Shown here piece by piece: positions 35,659 through 45,099 of a stretch of DNA of 64,000 bases (the stretch's first letter is position 1; every line of letters starts with the position of its first letter). The DNA comes from Azoarcus sp031546845 (GTDB lineage: Bacteria > Pseudomonadota > Gammaproteobacteria > Burkholderiales > Rhodocyclaceae): NCBI GenBank assembly GCA_031546845.1, contig JAVBJT010000038.1, positions 1 through 64,000 of the forward strand, written 5' to 3'. The position numbers and the translations under genes were made by a program. The notes below the pieces were generated by a model, which worked only from the letters and a program-made list of their open reading frames with translations, searched no databases and was not told the origin of the DNA.

Positions 35659-38346
35659 TCAGTCCTGCAGGACCAGCACGCCGTTCTTGATGGAGTTGTC
35701 GTCCGGATCGTTCGACAGAACGAAACCAAGGCTCTGGACGAATTTGAGCATGCGCTCGTTGTTGGCGAGGAAGACACCGTTCATGTAAGAGATGCCCCGG
35801 CCGCGCGCGGTGTCGATCAGCACGCCCATGAGCCGGCGCGCGAGACCGCGATGTTGCCAGTCGTCGGCAACGACGACGGCAAATTCGCACGATTCGCCAT
35901 CGGGATTGACCGCGTAGCGGCAGACGCCGATTTCCTTTTCCGCACCCTCGACCACGATGGTGGCGATAAAGGCCATTTCGCGGTCGTAATCGATCTGGGT
36001 CAGGCGCGCGACCATCGCGGGCGGCAGTTCGCGCATGGAGTTCATGAAGCGGTAGTACTTGGTTTCCGCCGACAGATTGCGAACGAATTCGACCTCCATA
36101 TCGGCATCTTCCGGCTTAATCGGGCGAACGGTGATCTGTACGCCGTCCGGCATGGTCCAACGGCTGATGAGGTGCGACGGATAGGGGTGGATCGCCATGT
36201 GGTCGTAGCGATCGGCCGCCGGAGAAACGTTATCGACGACGATGCGCGCATCGACGGCAACGGCGCCATGCTCATCCACGATCAGCGGGTTGATTTCGAG
36301 CGTGTTGATCCACGGCAGTTCGCAGACCATCTCCGACACGCGCAGCAGGACTAGTTCGAGCGCGTCCATGTTGATCGACGGCATGTTGCGGAATTCGCCC
36401 AGCAGCGGATAGACGCGGGTCGAGCGGATCAGGTCGTGCACCAGGTAGTTGTTCAGCGGCGGCAACGCGATGGCGAGATCGCGGTTGGCCTCGACGCGGT
36501 TACCGCCTTCACCGAAGGCGATGACCGGGCCGAACACCGGGTCGCGGCGGGCGCTGACGATCAATTCGCGGCCGTGGCGCTTGAGGATCATCGGCTCGAT
36601 AGCGACGCCGTTGATCGCCGCCTCGGGTAGATTCTTGCGCACTTCGTCGAGAATTTCCTGGTAAGCCGTGCGCACCGCGGCAAGGCTGCCAAGGTTCAAG
36701 CGCACGCCACCGGAGTCGGATTTGTGGATGATCGACGGCGAATCGATCTTCATCACCACGGGCAGGCCGATTTCCTCGGCCAGCACCATCGCCTCGGTGG
36801 CCGAGCGGGCGATCACCGTCTGCGCGATGGGGATGCGGAAGGCGGCCAGCAGCGCCTTCGATTCCATTTCGTTGAGCGCCTTGCGGCGCTCGGCCAGCGC
36901 GGTTTCGATAACCAGACGGGCGCTTTCGATCGACGGCGGCGACAGATGCGACAACGACGCCGGCGTCTGCATCAGCAGCTTCTGGTTACGGTAGTAGGCG
37001 GAAATGTGGCTGAACAGCTCCACCGCCGGTTCCGGCGTGCGCAGCGTGGGGATGCCGGCCTCGATGAAGGCATGGCGGGCCTTCAGAACCTGCTCCTCGC
37101 CCATCCAGCAGGTCAACACGGGTTTGTCGGCATTCTTTTCCAGGTCGATCACCGCCTCGGCAACACCATCCGGGTCGCTCATCGCCTGCGGCGTGAGCAT
37201 GACCAGCGTGCCGTCCACGTTGTCATCCTCCAAGACCGCCGTCAGCGCATTGCGGTAGTGCTCGACACTGGCATCGCCAAGGAAGTCCACCGGATTGCCG
37301 TGCGACCAGCTCGCCGGCAGCACGGCGTTGAGCTTTTCTATCGTGCTCTCGGAAAGCGTCGCCAGCGGAATATCGAGATCGGCCGCGCGATCGGCCGCCA
37401 TCACACCCGGCCCGCCGCCATTGGTGATGATCGCCAGACGGTTGCCGCGCGGACGGAAATGGGAGAACAACGCGTTCGCCGCCGAGTAAAGCTGGCCCAT
37501 GTTGTACAGACGGATGACGCCGGCGCGACGCAGCGCGGCATCGAACACCGCGTCGTCGCCCGCCTGCGCGCCGGAATGCGACAGGATCGCCTGCGATACG
37601 CCCGGATGCCGGCCGGCCTTGATCAGCAGCACGGGCTTGACTCGCGCCGCGCCGCGCAGCGCGCTCATGAAGCGGCGGGCATCGCGGATGCCTTCCACAT
37701 ACAGAAAGATGCTTTCGGTGCGCGCGTCGGAAATCATGTATTCCAGCACTTCGCCGAAATCGATGTCGGACGAGGAGCCGAGCGAAACCACGGTGGAAAA
37801 ACCGACGTTGTTCGGCCTGGCCCAGTCCAGAATCGCCGCGCACAACGCGCCGGATTGAGAAATGAGGCCGATCGTGCCCTTGACCGCGCTGGCTTGGGCA
37901 AACGTGGCATTCAGGCCCAGTTCCGGACGCATGATGCCGATGCAGTTGGGGCCGAGCAGGCGGATACGATGCCTGCGCGCGGCTTCGACCACTTTACGCT
38001 CAAGCAAATTGCCGCGCGGGCCGGTTTCGGAAAAACCCGACGACAACACGATGACGGCTTTCACGCCGGCACGGCCGCAACTATCGATAACCGCGGGCAC
38101 TTTATCCGCGCGGACGGCAATCACCCCGAGATCGAGCCGGTGGGGAACATCCTCCACCGTTTTGTAACAGGGCAGGCCAAGTACCGATTCGTGCGCCGGA
38201 TTGATCGCGAACAAGCGCCCTTTGTAGCCCGCGTCGAGCATATTGCGGATGAGTACGTTGCCAAGAGAGGCTTCTCGCTCGCTGGCACCGATGATGGCGA
38301 CGGATTGAGGTTCGAGCAGAGGGCTGAGGTAATGTTTTTCGTTCAT
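35659..38346 (-). CDS. Bifunctional acyl-CoA synthetase-like / GNAT protein acetyltransferase (Pat/PatZ type)
   Basis: 895 residues from MNEKHYLSPLLEPQSVAIIG; the 52 upstream codons lack a ribosome site. Domains: CoA-binding Rossmann (IIGASERE near 18), succinyl-CoA-ligase-like with the SHSGAQAGD phospho-His-type loop, ATP-grasp (about 490-715), and a C-terminal GNAT domain (about 730-895, with a Q-x-x-G-x-A-like CoA loop QHRGLARRLMG). This is the PatZ/YfiQ architecture that acetylates lysines of acetyl-CoA synthetase and other enzymes. It is monocistronic. Confidence 0.94.
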   Translation of the reverse strand: MNEKHYLSPLLEPQSVAIIGASEREASLGNVLIRNMLDAGYKGRLFAINPAHESVLGLPCYKTVEDVPHRLDLGVIAVRADKVPAVIDSCGRAGVKAVIVLSSGFSETGPRGNLLERKVVEAARRHRIRLLGPNCIGIMRPELGLNATFAQASAVKGTIGLISQSGALCAAILDWARPNNVGFSTVVSLGSSSDIDFGEVLEYMISDARTESIFLYVEGIRDARRFMSALRGAARVKPVLLIKAGRHPGVSQAILSHSGAQAGDDAVFDAALRRAGVIRLYNMGQLYSAANALFSHFRPRGNRLAIITNGGGPGVMAADRAADLDIPLATLSESTIEKLNAVLPASWSHGNPVDFLGDASVEHYRNALTAVLEDDNVDGTLVMLTPQAMSDPDGVAEAVIDLEKNADKPVLTCWMGEEQVLKARHAFIEAGIPTLRTPEPAVELFSHISAYYRNQKLLMQTPASLSHLSPPSIESARLVIETALAERRKALNEMESKALLAAFRIPIAQTVIARSATEAMVLAEEIGLPVVMKIDSPSIIHKSDSGGVRLNLGSLAAVRTAYQEILDEVRKNLPEAAINGVAIEPMILKRHGRELIVSARRDPVFGPVIAFGEGGNRVEANRDLAIALPPLNNYLVHDLIRSTRVYPLLGEFRNMPSINMDALELVLLRVSEMVCELPWINTLEINPLIVDEHGAVAVDARIVVDNVSPAADRYDHMAIHPYPSHLISRWTMPDGVQITVRPIKPEDADMEVEFVRNLSAETKYYRFMNSMRELPPAMVARLTQIDYDREMAFIATIVVEGAEKEIGVCRYAVNPDGESCEFAVVVADDWQHRGLARRLMGVLIDTARGRGISYMNGVFLANNERMLKFVQSLGFVLSNDPDDNSIKNGVLVLQD

Positions 38347-38507
38347 CGCGGGAAGGGCTCGAAAAATGCGGAATGGCGCCGCTAGAAAAAAGCGCGCAAA
38401 TTGGACAAGGCGCTTGAAGAATAGTTTGAAAATGATACTGCAGTGCACAATGGAATGCACGAAATGTCCGAATTTACGCGGCTTGGCGGAATGGCCCGGC
38501 ATGCGGC

Positions 38508-40292
38508 TCAGTTCCCGAGGGTAAAGCAGAAGCGGGCGCCTTCACCGGGCTTGGAGTATGCCCAGATCACGCCGCCGTGGCGTTGAATGATGCGCTGCAC
38601 AGTCGCCAGGCCAATGCCGGTACCGGCAAATTCGGTAGCGTGGTGCAGGCGGTGGAAAGGGCGAAACAGGTTGGAAGCGAACGCCATGTCGAAACCCGCG
38701 CCGTTGTCTTCGATACAGAACACACGCTGCTCGCGCTCACGCTCGGCACGAAAGGTAATGCGCGTGACCGGCTCGCGGGAAGAGAACTTCCACGCGTTTC
38801 TCAGCAGGTTTTCGATCAGCGCGAGGGCGAGCGTGCGATCCGCCGTCACCATCAAACCGTGGGTAATCTCCAGTTCAACAACGCGCGTGGGCTCCTCTGC
38901 GCGTAGCTCATCCATGACCTGCATCACCAGATCGGACAGATCGAAGGTTTCCTTTTGCAGCGGCTCCCGGGTAAGGCGGGCCAGCTCGATCAATGCGTCA
39001 ATCAAATGCGCCATGCGCTGCGTGGCTTTGAGAATGCGCTCGATATGCCCGCGCGAATCGTCGTCGAGCCGATCCGCCAGTTCTTCCTCGAGAATACGCG
39101 CAAAGCCATCGATTGCACGCAGCGGCGCGCGCAAATCGTGAGAGACGGAGTAGGAAAAAGCTTCCAACTCGCGGTTGGAGGCTTCCAGTTCGGTGGTACG
39201 CAGGCGGACGCGGGCTTCCAGTTCCTGATTCACATTCTTCAGCGTCAGTTCCGCCACCTTTCGCGCGGAAATATCGGTTAGCGTGCCGGCAATGCCTTGT
39301 GGCGCCTCATCGATATCCAGAACCGGCCGGCAGGCGGCCTCGATCCAGCGGATCTCCCCCTTGCGCGTGCGCAGGCGCAATTCACAACGGCATTCCGGCT
39401 GCGTGCCGCCGATGACGCCGGCAAATTGGGCTTGTGCGTCGGCGCGATCGTCGGGATGCAGAAAATCGACCAAAGGCTTGCCCAAGCCCTGATCGACGCG
39501 ATAGCCGCTGACGACCTGCCAGAAACGGTTGAGAAAAGTCAGGCGGCCTTCCGCGTCGGAACGGAAAATGACCTCATTGACCGATTCGACCACTTCGGAA
39601 TAGCGCCGCTGGCTCTCATGCAACGCACGCGCGGTGCCAATCCGCTCGGTCACGTCCCGCCCGATGCCGTGATAACCGGCAAACACCCCGCCGCGCGACA
39701 AGGGCCGCCCAACGAGTTCGAGGTAGCGGATGCGCCGGTCGGCGCCACGCAGGGAAAAAATCTGCGTCACCGTTTCGCGGTACTTCAAACTGGCGCGATA
39801 AGGCTCCCAGTCGGTCGCGCCGACAATATCGGCGCCTGCCAGATCCCACGGATGCTGGCCAACGAGCGAAACCGGATTCAATCCGGTACAACCACGAAAT
39901 CCTCTGCTGACAGCGACATAGCGGTGATCCTCGTCCGTGCGCCACGTCCAGTCCGAAGCCAGCTCGACAACGGCGGCACGCATCCGCGAGCGCTCGATCA
40001 GCTTCGATTGCAGGCGCGTAGCGCGGGCCAGCCCTACCCGATAGCCAACACCCCCAACAAGCGCAAGCCCGATCAACGCCAGAACGGCCAGCGTCCAGGG
40101 ATCGCCGTCGATGATAAAACCGTCGGCCAAAGCGGGCAGCGGCATACACAACGGCAGCAACGCGATAGCTTGAACGCACGCCCCGCTGAGTTGGCGCTTG
40201 GAACAGGTGTTATCCACTGTGCATTGATCGTCGAGTCGCCGCGAGAATGTTTTCTCTATACCATAGTTTTCTGCTTTGCAGAGGTGGCGCAA
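38508..40292 (-). CDS. PAS-PAS sensor histidine kinase
   Basis: 594 residues at maximum; a GTG at 40217 would give a start closer to the likely signal peptide (LLPLCMPLPALA). A membrane helix lies at about 66-85, then PAS 1 (about 105-215), PAS 2 with PAC (about 225-345, ending GIAGTLTDISARKVAEL), a short coiled coil, HisKA with FSYSVSHDLRAPLRAIDGF (phospho-His near 385), and HATPase_c with DNGAGFDMAF and GTGIGLATVQRII. The HisKA sequence is of the phytochrome-like class. No response regulator is adjacent, so its output is unknown. Confidence 0.9.
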   Translation of the reverse strand: MRHLCKAENYGIEKTFSRRLDDQCTVDNTCSKRQLSGACVQAIALLPLCMPLPALADGFIIDGDPWTLAVLALIGLALVGGVGYRVGLARATRLQSKLIERSRMRAAVVELASDWTWRTDEDHRYVAVSRGFRGCTGLNPVSLVGQHPWDLAGADIVGATDWEPYRASLKYRETVTQIFSLRGADRRIRYLELVGRPLSRGGVFAGYHGIGRDVTERIGTARALHESQRRYSEVVESVNEVIFRSDAEGRLTFLNRFWQVVSGYRVDQGLGKPLVDFLHPDDRADAQAQFAGVIGGTQPECRCELRLRTRKGEIRWIEAACRPVLDIDEAPQGIAGTLTDISARKVAELTLKNVNQELEARVRLRTTELEASNRELEAFSYSVSHDLRAPLRAIDGFARILEEELADRLDDDSRGHIERILKATQRMAHLIDALIELARLTREPLQKETFDLSDLVMQVMDELRAEEPTRVVELEITHGLMVTADRTLALALIENLLRNAWKFSSREPVTRITFRAEREREQRVFCIEDNGAGFDMAFASNLFRPFHRLHHATEFAGTGIGLATVQRIIQRHGGVIWAYSKPGEGARFCFTLGN

Positions 40293-40381
40293 GGCATATG
40301 GATACTGCCGGGATGCGCGCCATACCTACCTATGGCCGTTGGGTTCTTTCCACATCATCGACATAAAGGCTTGCCGACGCC

Positions 40382-41539
40382 ATGCTCAATACTCGCCTTT
40401 CATCCACGCTGTTTATGCTGGCCGCTGGCCTACCCTGCGCCGTTTCGCCCGTGTTCGCCCAAGCTCAGGCGCCAACCCAGGCGGTGGCGCGCGGCGAAAC
40501 GGAAACGGTTCGCGCCACCACAATCGTTTGCGGCCTGACGCATCCCTGGGCGCTTGCCTTCCTGCCGGATCGGCGCATGTTGATTACGGAACGGCCCGGA
40601 CGCATGCGCATCCTATCGGCGGACGGCACTTTGTCGGCGCCGCTGGCGGGCGTGCCCAAAGTCCATGCGCAAGGCCAAGGCGGCCTGCTCGACGTTGTGC
40701 TCGGCCCCGGTTTCGGCAGCGACCACGCCATCTTCTTTTCTTACGCCGAACCAACGGCCAACGGCGCGCGCACCGCCGTGGCGCGGGCAACACTGGATGT
40801 GGACGCACTGCGCCTGCGCAACGTCGAACGTATCTTCGCCCAGCGCGACGACCCCGCTGGCGGCAACCACTGGGGCTCCCGCCTAGTGTTCGGAACCGAC
40901 GGTAAGCTGTTCGTCACACTGGGCGACCGCTACGATCACCGTGACAAAGCGCAAGACCTCGGCAGCCACCTGGGTAAGATCGTCCGCATTGAAGCCGACG
41001 GCCGCGTGCCGGCGGACAACCCCTTCGCCGGCCGCCCCGGCGTTTTGCCGGAAATCTGGTCTTATGGGCATCGCAACGTGCAAGGCGCGGCGCTTAACCC
41101 GGCCAACGGCGAACTCTGGATCGACGAGCACGGACCACAGGGCGGCGACGAGGTAAACCGCGTATTGGCCGGGCGCAATTACGGCTGGCCGGTGATTACC
41201 CATGGGCGCGAGTACGTCACCGGCTTCAAGATCGGCGAGGGCACCGAGCGCGCCGACGTCGAACCGCCGCTGCTGCAATGGACACCCTCGACCGCGCCGT
41301 CGGGCATGGCCTTTTACACCGGCGACGCCTATCCGCAGTGGAAGGGCAACGTCTTCGTCGGTGCGCTCAAATTCCAAATGCTCGTCCGCCTGCAACTGGA
41401 CGGCAACAAAATCGTGCGCGAGGAGCGCCTGTTAAGCAACCTGGGGAAACGCATCCGCGACGTGCGCCAGGGACCGGACGGCAAACTGTGGCTGCTGGAT
41501 GACAGCGACGGTTGCGTGCTACGGCTGGACCCGGCATGA
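40382..41539 (+). CDS. PQQ-dependent aldose sugar dehydrogenase (GSDH family)
   Basis: 385 residues with a signal peptide (MLNTRLSSTLFMLAAGLPCA...). The six-bladed propeller of soluble aldose sugar dehydrogenase (YliI/Asd) is marked by LTHPWALAFLPDRRMLITERPG by position 55-75, NHWGSRLVFGTDGKLFVTLGDR, SYGHRNVQGAALNPANGELW, HGPQGGDEVN and NYGWPVITHGREY. The His residues bind PQQ and catalyse oxidation of sugars in the periplasm. It is transcribed divergently from the histidine kinase. Confidence 0.94.
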   Translation: MLNTRLSSTLFMLAAGLPCAVSPVFAQAQAPTQAVARGETETVRATTIVCGLTHPWALAFLPDRRMLITERPGRMRILSADGTLSAPLAGVPKVHAQGQGGLLDVVLGPGFGSDHAIFFSYAEPTANGARTAVARATLDVDALRLRNVERIFAQRDDPAGGNHWGSRLVFGTDGKLFVTLGDRYDHRDKAQDLGSHLGKIVRIEADGRVPADNPFAGRPGVLPEIWSYGHRNVQGAALNPANGELWIDEHGPQGGDEVNRVLAGRNYGWPVITHGREYVTGFKIGEGTERADVEPPLLQWTPSTAPSGMAFYTGDAYPQWKGNVFVGALKFQMLVRLQLDGNKIVREERLLSNLGKRIRDVRQGPDGKLWLLDDSDGCVLRLDPA

Positions 41540-41633
41540 CGATCACGATCAACCGCGGCGGAGCACTACTCAAGGCATTTTCGACCTTATCCGAAGCGAT
41601 TCATGAACCTGCGGAGCACAGGAGGAGCATTTC

Positions 41634-42380
41634 TTGAAACCCGTACTTTTGATCACCGGCGCCAGCCGTGGCATTGGCGCTGCCATCGCACGGCTGGCGG
41701 CACAACGCGGCTTCGCGGTTGTCATCAACTATGCCAGCAAGGCATCCGCCGCCGATGAAGTCGTGCGCGACATTCGCGCCCACGGCGGCACCGCTGCCGC
41801 GATACGGGCCGACGTCGGCGAGGAGGCCCAGGTGCTGGCGATGTTCGAGCGGATCGACACCGAATTCGGCCGTCTGGCCGCACTGGTGAACAACGCCGGC
41901 GTGGTGGATGTGCAGGCGCGCGTGGACGAAATGAGCGCCGAACGCATCGCGCGCATGTTCCGCATCAACGTAATCGGCAGCTTTTTGTGCGCACGCGAAG
42001 CGGTGCGGCGCATGAGCCCGCGCCACGGCGGCGCGGGCGGCGCCATCGTCAACCTCTCCAGCGCCGCGGCGCGCCTCGGCTCACCGGGCGAGTACGTGGA
42101 TTACGCCGCGAGCAAAGGTGCCATCGACGCCTTCACCCTCGGTCTGGCGCGCGAAGTGGCGACGGAAGGCATCCGCGTGAATGCGGTGCGCCCTGGCCTG
42201 ATCGATACCGAAATCCACGCCAGCGGCGGCATGGCCGACCGTGCCCACGCACTCGCGCCCACGGTGCCGATCAAACGCCCCGGCACGGCCGAAGAAGTCG
42301 CCCAGGCGGTACTGTGGCTCCTGTCGCCCGAAGCCAGCTATACGACGGGTGCTTTACTCGACGTGACAGGAGGCCGCTGA
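41634..42380 (+). CDS. SDR family oxidoreductase (TTG start)
   Basis: 248 residues. The start is TTG at 41634, supported by the strong ribosome site AGGAGGAG nine bases upstream. NAD(P)-binding TGASRGIGAA is at about 8-17, then NNAG, the catalytic Ser in NLSSAAAR and the Tyr/Lys pair in YAASKGA. It closely resembles glucose-1-dehydrogenase/FabG-like enzymes. The substrate is unknown. It follows the sugar dehydrogenase gene by about 95 bases. Confidence 0.93.
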   Translation: MKPVLLITGASRGIGAAIARLAAQRGFAVVINYASKASAADEVVRDIRAHGGTAAAIRADVGEEAQVLAMFERIDTEFGRLAALVNNAGVVDVQARVDEMSAERIARMFRINVIGSFLCAREAVRRMSPRHGGAGGAIVNLSSAAARLGSPGEYVDYAASKGAIDAFTLGLAREVATEGIRVNAVRPGLIDTEIHASGGMADRAHALAPTVPIKRPGTAEEVAQAVLWLLSPEASYTTGALLDVTGGR

Positions 42381-42466
42381 AGCCGCGCCAAGCCCACTTC
42401 TACCGCTTGTTGAATCTCCAACTTCTATCGATCAAAATTGCACCATGCACACTAGCGAGGGCTGAT

Positions 42467-42826
42467 ATGTTTACCGCAGCCATACGCCGTACCGATCCTG
42501 GCGAAGTATTAGGCAAGGCGCTGATCAACGCCGGCAGGGAGCTCGGCCTGACCCAGGCGGCGCTCGGTGCCGTTATCGGCAAGGATCGCAGCGCAATCAG
42601 CCGTGGCGGTATCGACCCCACAACCAAGTCGGGCGAGCTCGCCCTGCTGCTGATCCGGGCCTATCGCGCCCTGTTCGTGCTGATGGGCGGCGATTCAACG
42701 CAAATGAAACACTGGATGCACACCGGCAACCACCACACCGGTGGCGTGCCGGCTGAACAAATCCGCAGTGTGCAAGGCCTGTTGCGGGTAGTCGAATATC
42801 TCGACGCGATGCGCGGCAAGGCGTGA
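42467..42826 (+). CDS. Xre/MbcA/ParS-family antitoxin
   Basis: 119 residues from MFTAAIRRTDPGEVLGKALI; the upstream open frame lies over the SDR gene and is a shadow. The N-terminal HTH (AGRELGLTQAALGAVIGKDRS) and the C-terminal half (LLLIRAYRALFVLMGG, ending RVVEYLDAMRGKA) fit the antitoxin partner of RES toxins. It would bind and neutralise the toxin and repress the operon. It overlaps the toxin start (GTGA). Confidence 0.88.
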   Translation: MFTAAIRRTDPGEVLGKALINAGRELGLTQAALGAVIGKDRSAISRGGIDPTTKSGELALLLIRAYRALFVLMGGDSTQMKHWMHTGNHHTGGVPAEQIRSVQGLLRVVEYLDAMRGKA

Positions 42827-43590
42827 ACTCCAGCGCGCACCTCGACCTCTGGGCACTTGCCGGCGCGCGGGCCAAAGAAGTCGCGCTCGGTGGCGCCATC
42901 CTGCGGCTGGTGGAAAGCCAGGCACAGGTCGCCACCAACCGCCTTGTCGATACGCTGGACGAACAAGCCCTGCTCGAAACCCTGCTGGAATCCTCCAAAC
43001 CCCCGCTGGTCGCGGGCACCGAGCGGCTGCACTACCTGCTTGCCACGCCGTTCCGTTACCCGCCGCTGCGCCACGGCTCCCGCTTTGGCGGGCGCTTTGA
43101 ACCCAGCCTGTTCTACGGCGCGCGCAAAGCAACAACCGTCCTGGCCGAAGCGGCTTATTACCGTTTGGTTTTTCTCCACGGCATGGCACAGCCCCCCGCC
43201 ACACCGCTAAGAACGCAACACACCTTGTTTAGCGCCACAATCCGCTGCAGCCGTGGCCTGCGCCTGCAAGCCGCGCCTTTCGACGCATGGTTCGACACCA
43301 TCACCGACCCGACGGACTATACGGCCACCCAAGCTCTTGGCGGCGCAATGCGCGCAGCGGGCATCGCCGCCTTCGAATACCCTTCCACGCGGGATCGCGC
43401 GCACGGCATCAACCTTGCCCTGCTCACCCCTGCCGCGCTGGCATCGACACGACCTACCCAGACTCAACCGTGGCTGGCGGAAACCACCCCAGCCGGCGTG
43501 AATTTTTACAGTACCGAGCACGGCGAGGTTCACCGCTTCGCCCGCGCCGACTTCGAAATCGACGGCAGACTTCCCGCCCCGGCGATGTAG
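42823..43590 (+). CDS. RES-domain toxin (GTG start)
   Basis: 255 residues. The start GTG overlaps the antitoxin TGA, giving tight coupling. The RES core is GSRFGGRFEPSLFYGARKA (Arg residues, Tyr) followed by TVLAEAAYYR with the conserved Glu. RES toxins such as Rv1989c degrade NAD+ by phosphorolysis or glycohydrolysis. The protein is longer at the N-terminus than the minimal RES toxins, as in the RES subgroup that has an added helical start. Confidence 0.9.
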   Translation: MNSSAHLDLWALAGARAKEVALGGAILRLVESQAQVATNRLVDTLDEQALLETLLESSKPPLVAGTERLHYLLATPFRYPPLRHGSRFGGRFEPSLFYGARKATTVLAEAAYYRLVFLHGMAQPPATPLRTQHTLFSATIRCSRGLRLQAAPFDAWFDTITDPTDYTATQALGGAMRAAGIAAFEYPSTRDRAHGINLALLTPAALASTRPTQTQPWLAETTPAGVNFYSTEHGEVHRFARADFEIDGRLPAPAM

Positions 43591-43638
43591 CATGGCCCTG
43601 CTCAACACGCATTTTTCAATGGCGGCAATACGAATCAA

Positions 43639-44184
43639 ATGGTTGAAATAGCTGGACAATCCGCACCGTCACCCTGGGTGGCGCGTTTTTCACCCCTGAT
43701 CGCGCCAGGCGGCGAGGTACTCGATTACGCCTGCGGCAGCGGACGGCACGCGCGCTGGCTCGCGCGGCGCGGGTTTCGCGTCGAAGCGGTAGACCGCGAC
43801 AGCGCCGCGCTTGAACTGCTGCGCGGCACGCCGGGCGTAAAACCGCGCCGCGCCGATCTGGAAAACGAACCGTGGCCCTACAACGGCCGCCGCTTCGATG
43901 CCGTGGTGGTCACCAACTACCTGTTCCGCCCACGCCTCAATCTACTGCTCGACACACTAAACCCAGGCGGCGTGCTGATCTACGAAACCTTCATGATCGG
44001 CAACGAACGCTTCGGCAAACCGAACAACCCGGATTTTCTCCTGACGCCAGGGGAATTGCTCCAGCATCTCGCGCCAAACTGGACCATCGTCGCCTTCGAA
44101 CAAGGCGAAATCACCACCCCGCGCGCAGCAGTCGTGCAACGCGTCTGCGCTATTCGGGATGGCGTTGTGCCACGTTTACCTTAG
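43639..44184 (+). CDS. Class I SAM-dependent methyltransferase (TehB-like)
   Basis: 181 residues with SAM motif I VLDYACGSGRHARWLARRG (about 31-49), an acidic residue after strand 2 (VEAVDRD), a motif-II-like FDAVVVTNYLFRP, and a NPGGVLIYETFM turn. The substrate is not evident. The N-terminus is short for the family, and an upstream non-ATG start is possible. It lies 48 bases after the RES toxin gene. Confidence 0.85.
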   Translation: MVEIAGQSAPSPWVARFSPLIAPGGEVLDYACGSGRHARWLARRGFRVEAVDRDSAALELLRGTPGVKPRRADLENEPWPYNGRRFDAVVVTNYLFRPRLNLLLDTLNPGGVLIYETFMIGNERFGKPNNPDFLLTPGELLQHLAPNWTIVAFEQGEITTPRAAVVQRVCAIRDGVVPRLP

Positions 44185-44238
44185 AACCCGCCTACGATAT
44201 CCGCAGCAACAATATCCATTCATCACACGGGGCCGACC

Positions 44239-44514
44239 ATGGAAAAGGAAAATGAAAAGGATGACTACAATTTGCTGCACAGCTTTTCCATGGTGGAAGC
44301 CAGCTTGCATTACACCATCAGTGTTTTTGGCAATGAGCTCGCCAGAAGGGAGGGATACAAAGTCCACAGCGGACTCGGCGCGGTTCATTACTACCTGTGC
44401 GTCAAATTCGGCTGGTTGCCGGAAAGAGTCCGCTCAATGAGTTGGCGCGATCTTCATTTTTTGCTGATAGAAGACATGCATGGCTGGACTATCCCCAAAG
44501 AAGCTCAGCGTTAG
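44239..44514 (+). CDS. Hypothetical protein
   Basis: 91 residues, acidic N-terminus (MEKENEKDDYN) and a globular-looking remainder rich in aromatic residues (VHYYLCVKFGWLPERVRSMSW with spacing typical of a small folded domain). I recognise no family. The codon use is mixed compared with neighbours. A GC-rich hairpin followed by ATTTTT lies about 20 bases beyond the stop. Confidence 0.6.
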   Translation: MEKENEKDDYNLLHSFSMVEASLHYTISVFGNELARREGYKVHSGLGAVHYYLCVKFGWLPERVRSMSWRDLHFLLIEDMHGWTIPKEAQR

Positions 44515-44535
44515 CGAAGCCTCCCCCGGAATTTC

Positions 44536-44572
44536 GTCTGCCAAGGGCGCCCTAAAAGGGGCGTCATTTTTG
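44536..44572 (+). terminator. Probable terminator hairpin
   Basis: GGCGCCCT-AAAA-GGGGCGTC, an imperfect 7-8 bp stem, is followed by ATTTTTGG. It lies shortly after the hypothetical gene ending at 44514. Confidence 0.5.
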
Positions 44573-44594
44573 GAAGGCAGAAAACGGAGATGCC

Positions 44595-44815
44595 GAAGCC
44601 TACACGTTCGAATTCAAAGAACTGACGGACAAAGCGTAGGTGCAGGGAACTCGGATTGGGCGATCAGACGTTGCGCAACGGGGTCAAGGCAGCAGCGGAC
44701 GGCAAGCTAAACGATGCCGGCGGCAGAATCGTGGTGACTGAGGGAAGAGAACTTTCCAGGCTTTGCGCCGAAAATCCCCGGCTCAAGCGCAGAGCTCCCG
44801 CAGCTACGCATTAGT
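44595..44815 (+). pseudogene. Decayed IS3-family orfA remnant
   Basis: Broken frames here preserve pieces of a transposase OrfA: YTFEFKELTDKA near 44600 resembles the usual YTPEFKAQAVK start. ELSRLCAENPRLKR near 44750 resembles the leucine-zipper-like ELSRLRAENARLKREL. Between them are stops and frame changes. No orfB or terminal repeat is left. It marks the left part of the accessory region. Confidence 0.5.
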
Positions 44816-45099
44816 CATAATCCGACACCCCAAAGCCATCATTTTTGTATTCAAATCCAAGCAGTTGAGCCCGGAACGTATCGAAGGTAGCGGCAAGACC
44901 AAGAAAGCGTAGCCGCGTGGCGATGTAGACCGACTGCCCCTGCTAGCAAAAGGTGCGTTGAGCACTTACTATTCACTATGCTGTAATTATAAGCGCCGCA
45001 ATGGCCGTGCATAGATGAAGTCCCCAGCGGGGATAACTACAGCGCACAACGATAAATAGAGTTTTCCGACGAAAAACACAACAATTCAGGAGGAAAGCA
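44816..45099. other. Non-coding spacer before the HsdR-N-like gene
   Basis: About 280 bases with no plausible gene. It is more AT-rich toward its end, with a good ribosome site (CAGGAGGAAAGC) just before the next ATG. A promoter is likely within it, but I cannot fix its position. Confidence 0.4.

Noticed and set aside
36724..38385. 553-codon open frame on the plus strand opposite the acyl-CoA synthetase/GNAT gene
   Set aside because: It is Arg/His/Gln-rich antisense of a well-recognised gene in GC-rich DNA, with no domain and no ribosome site.
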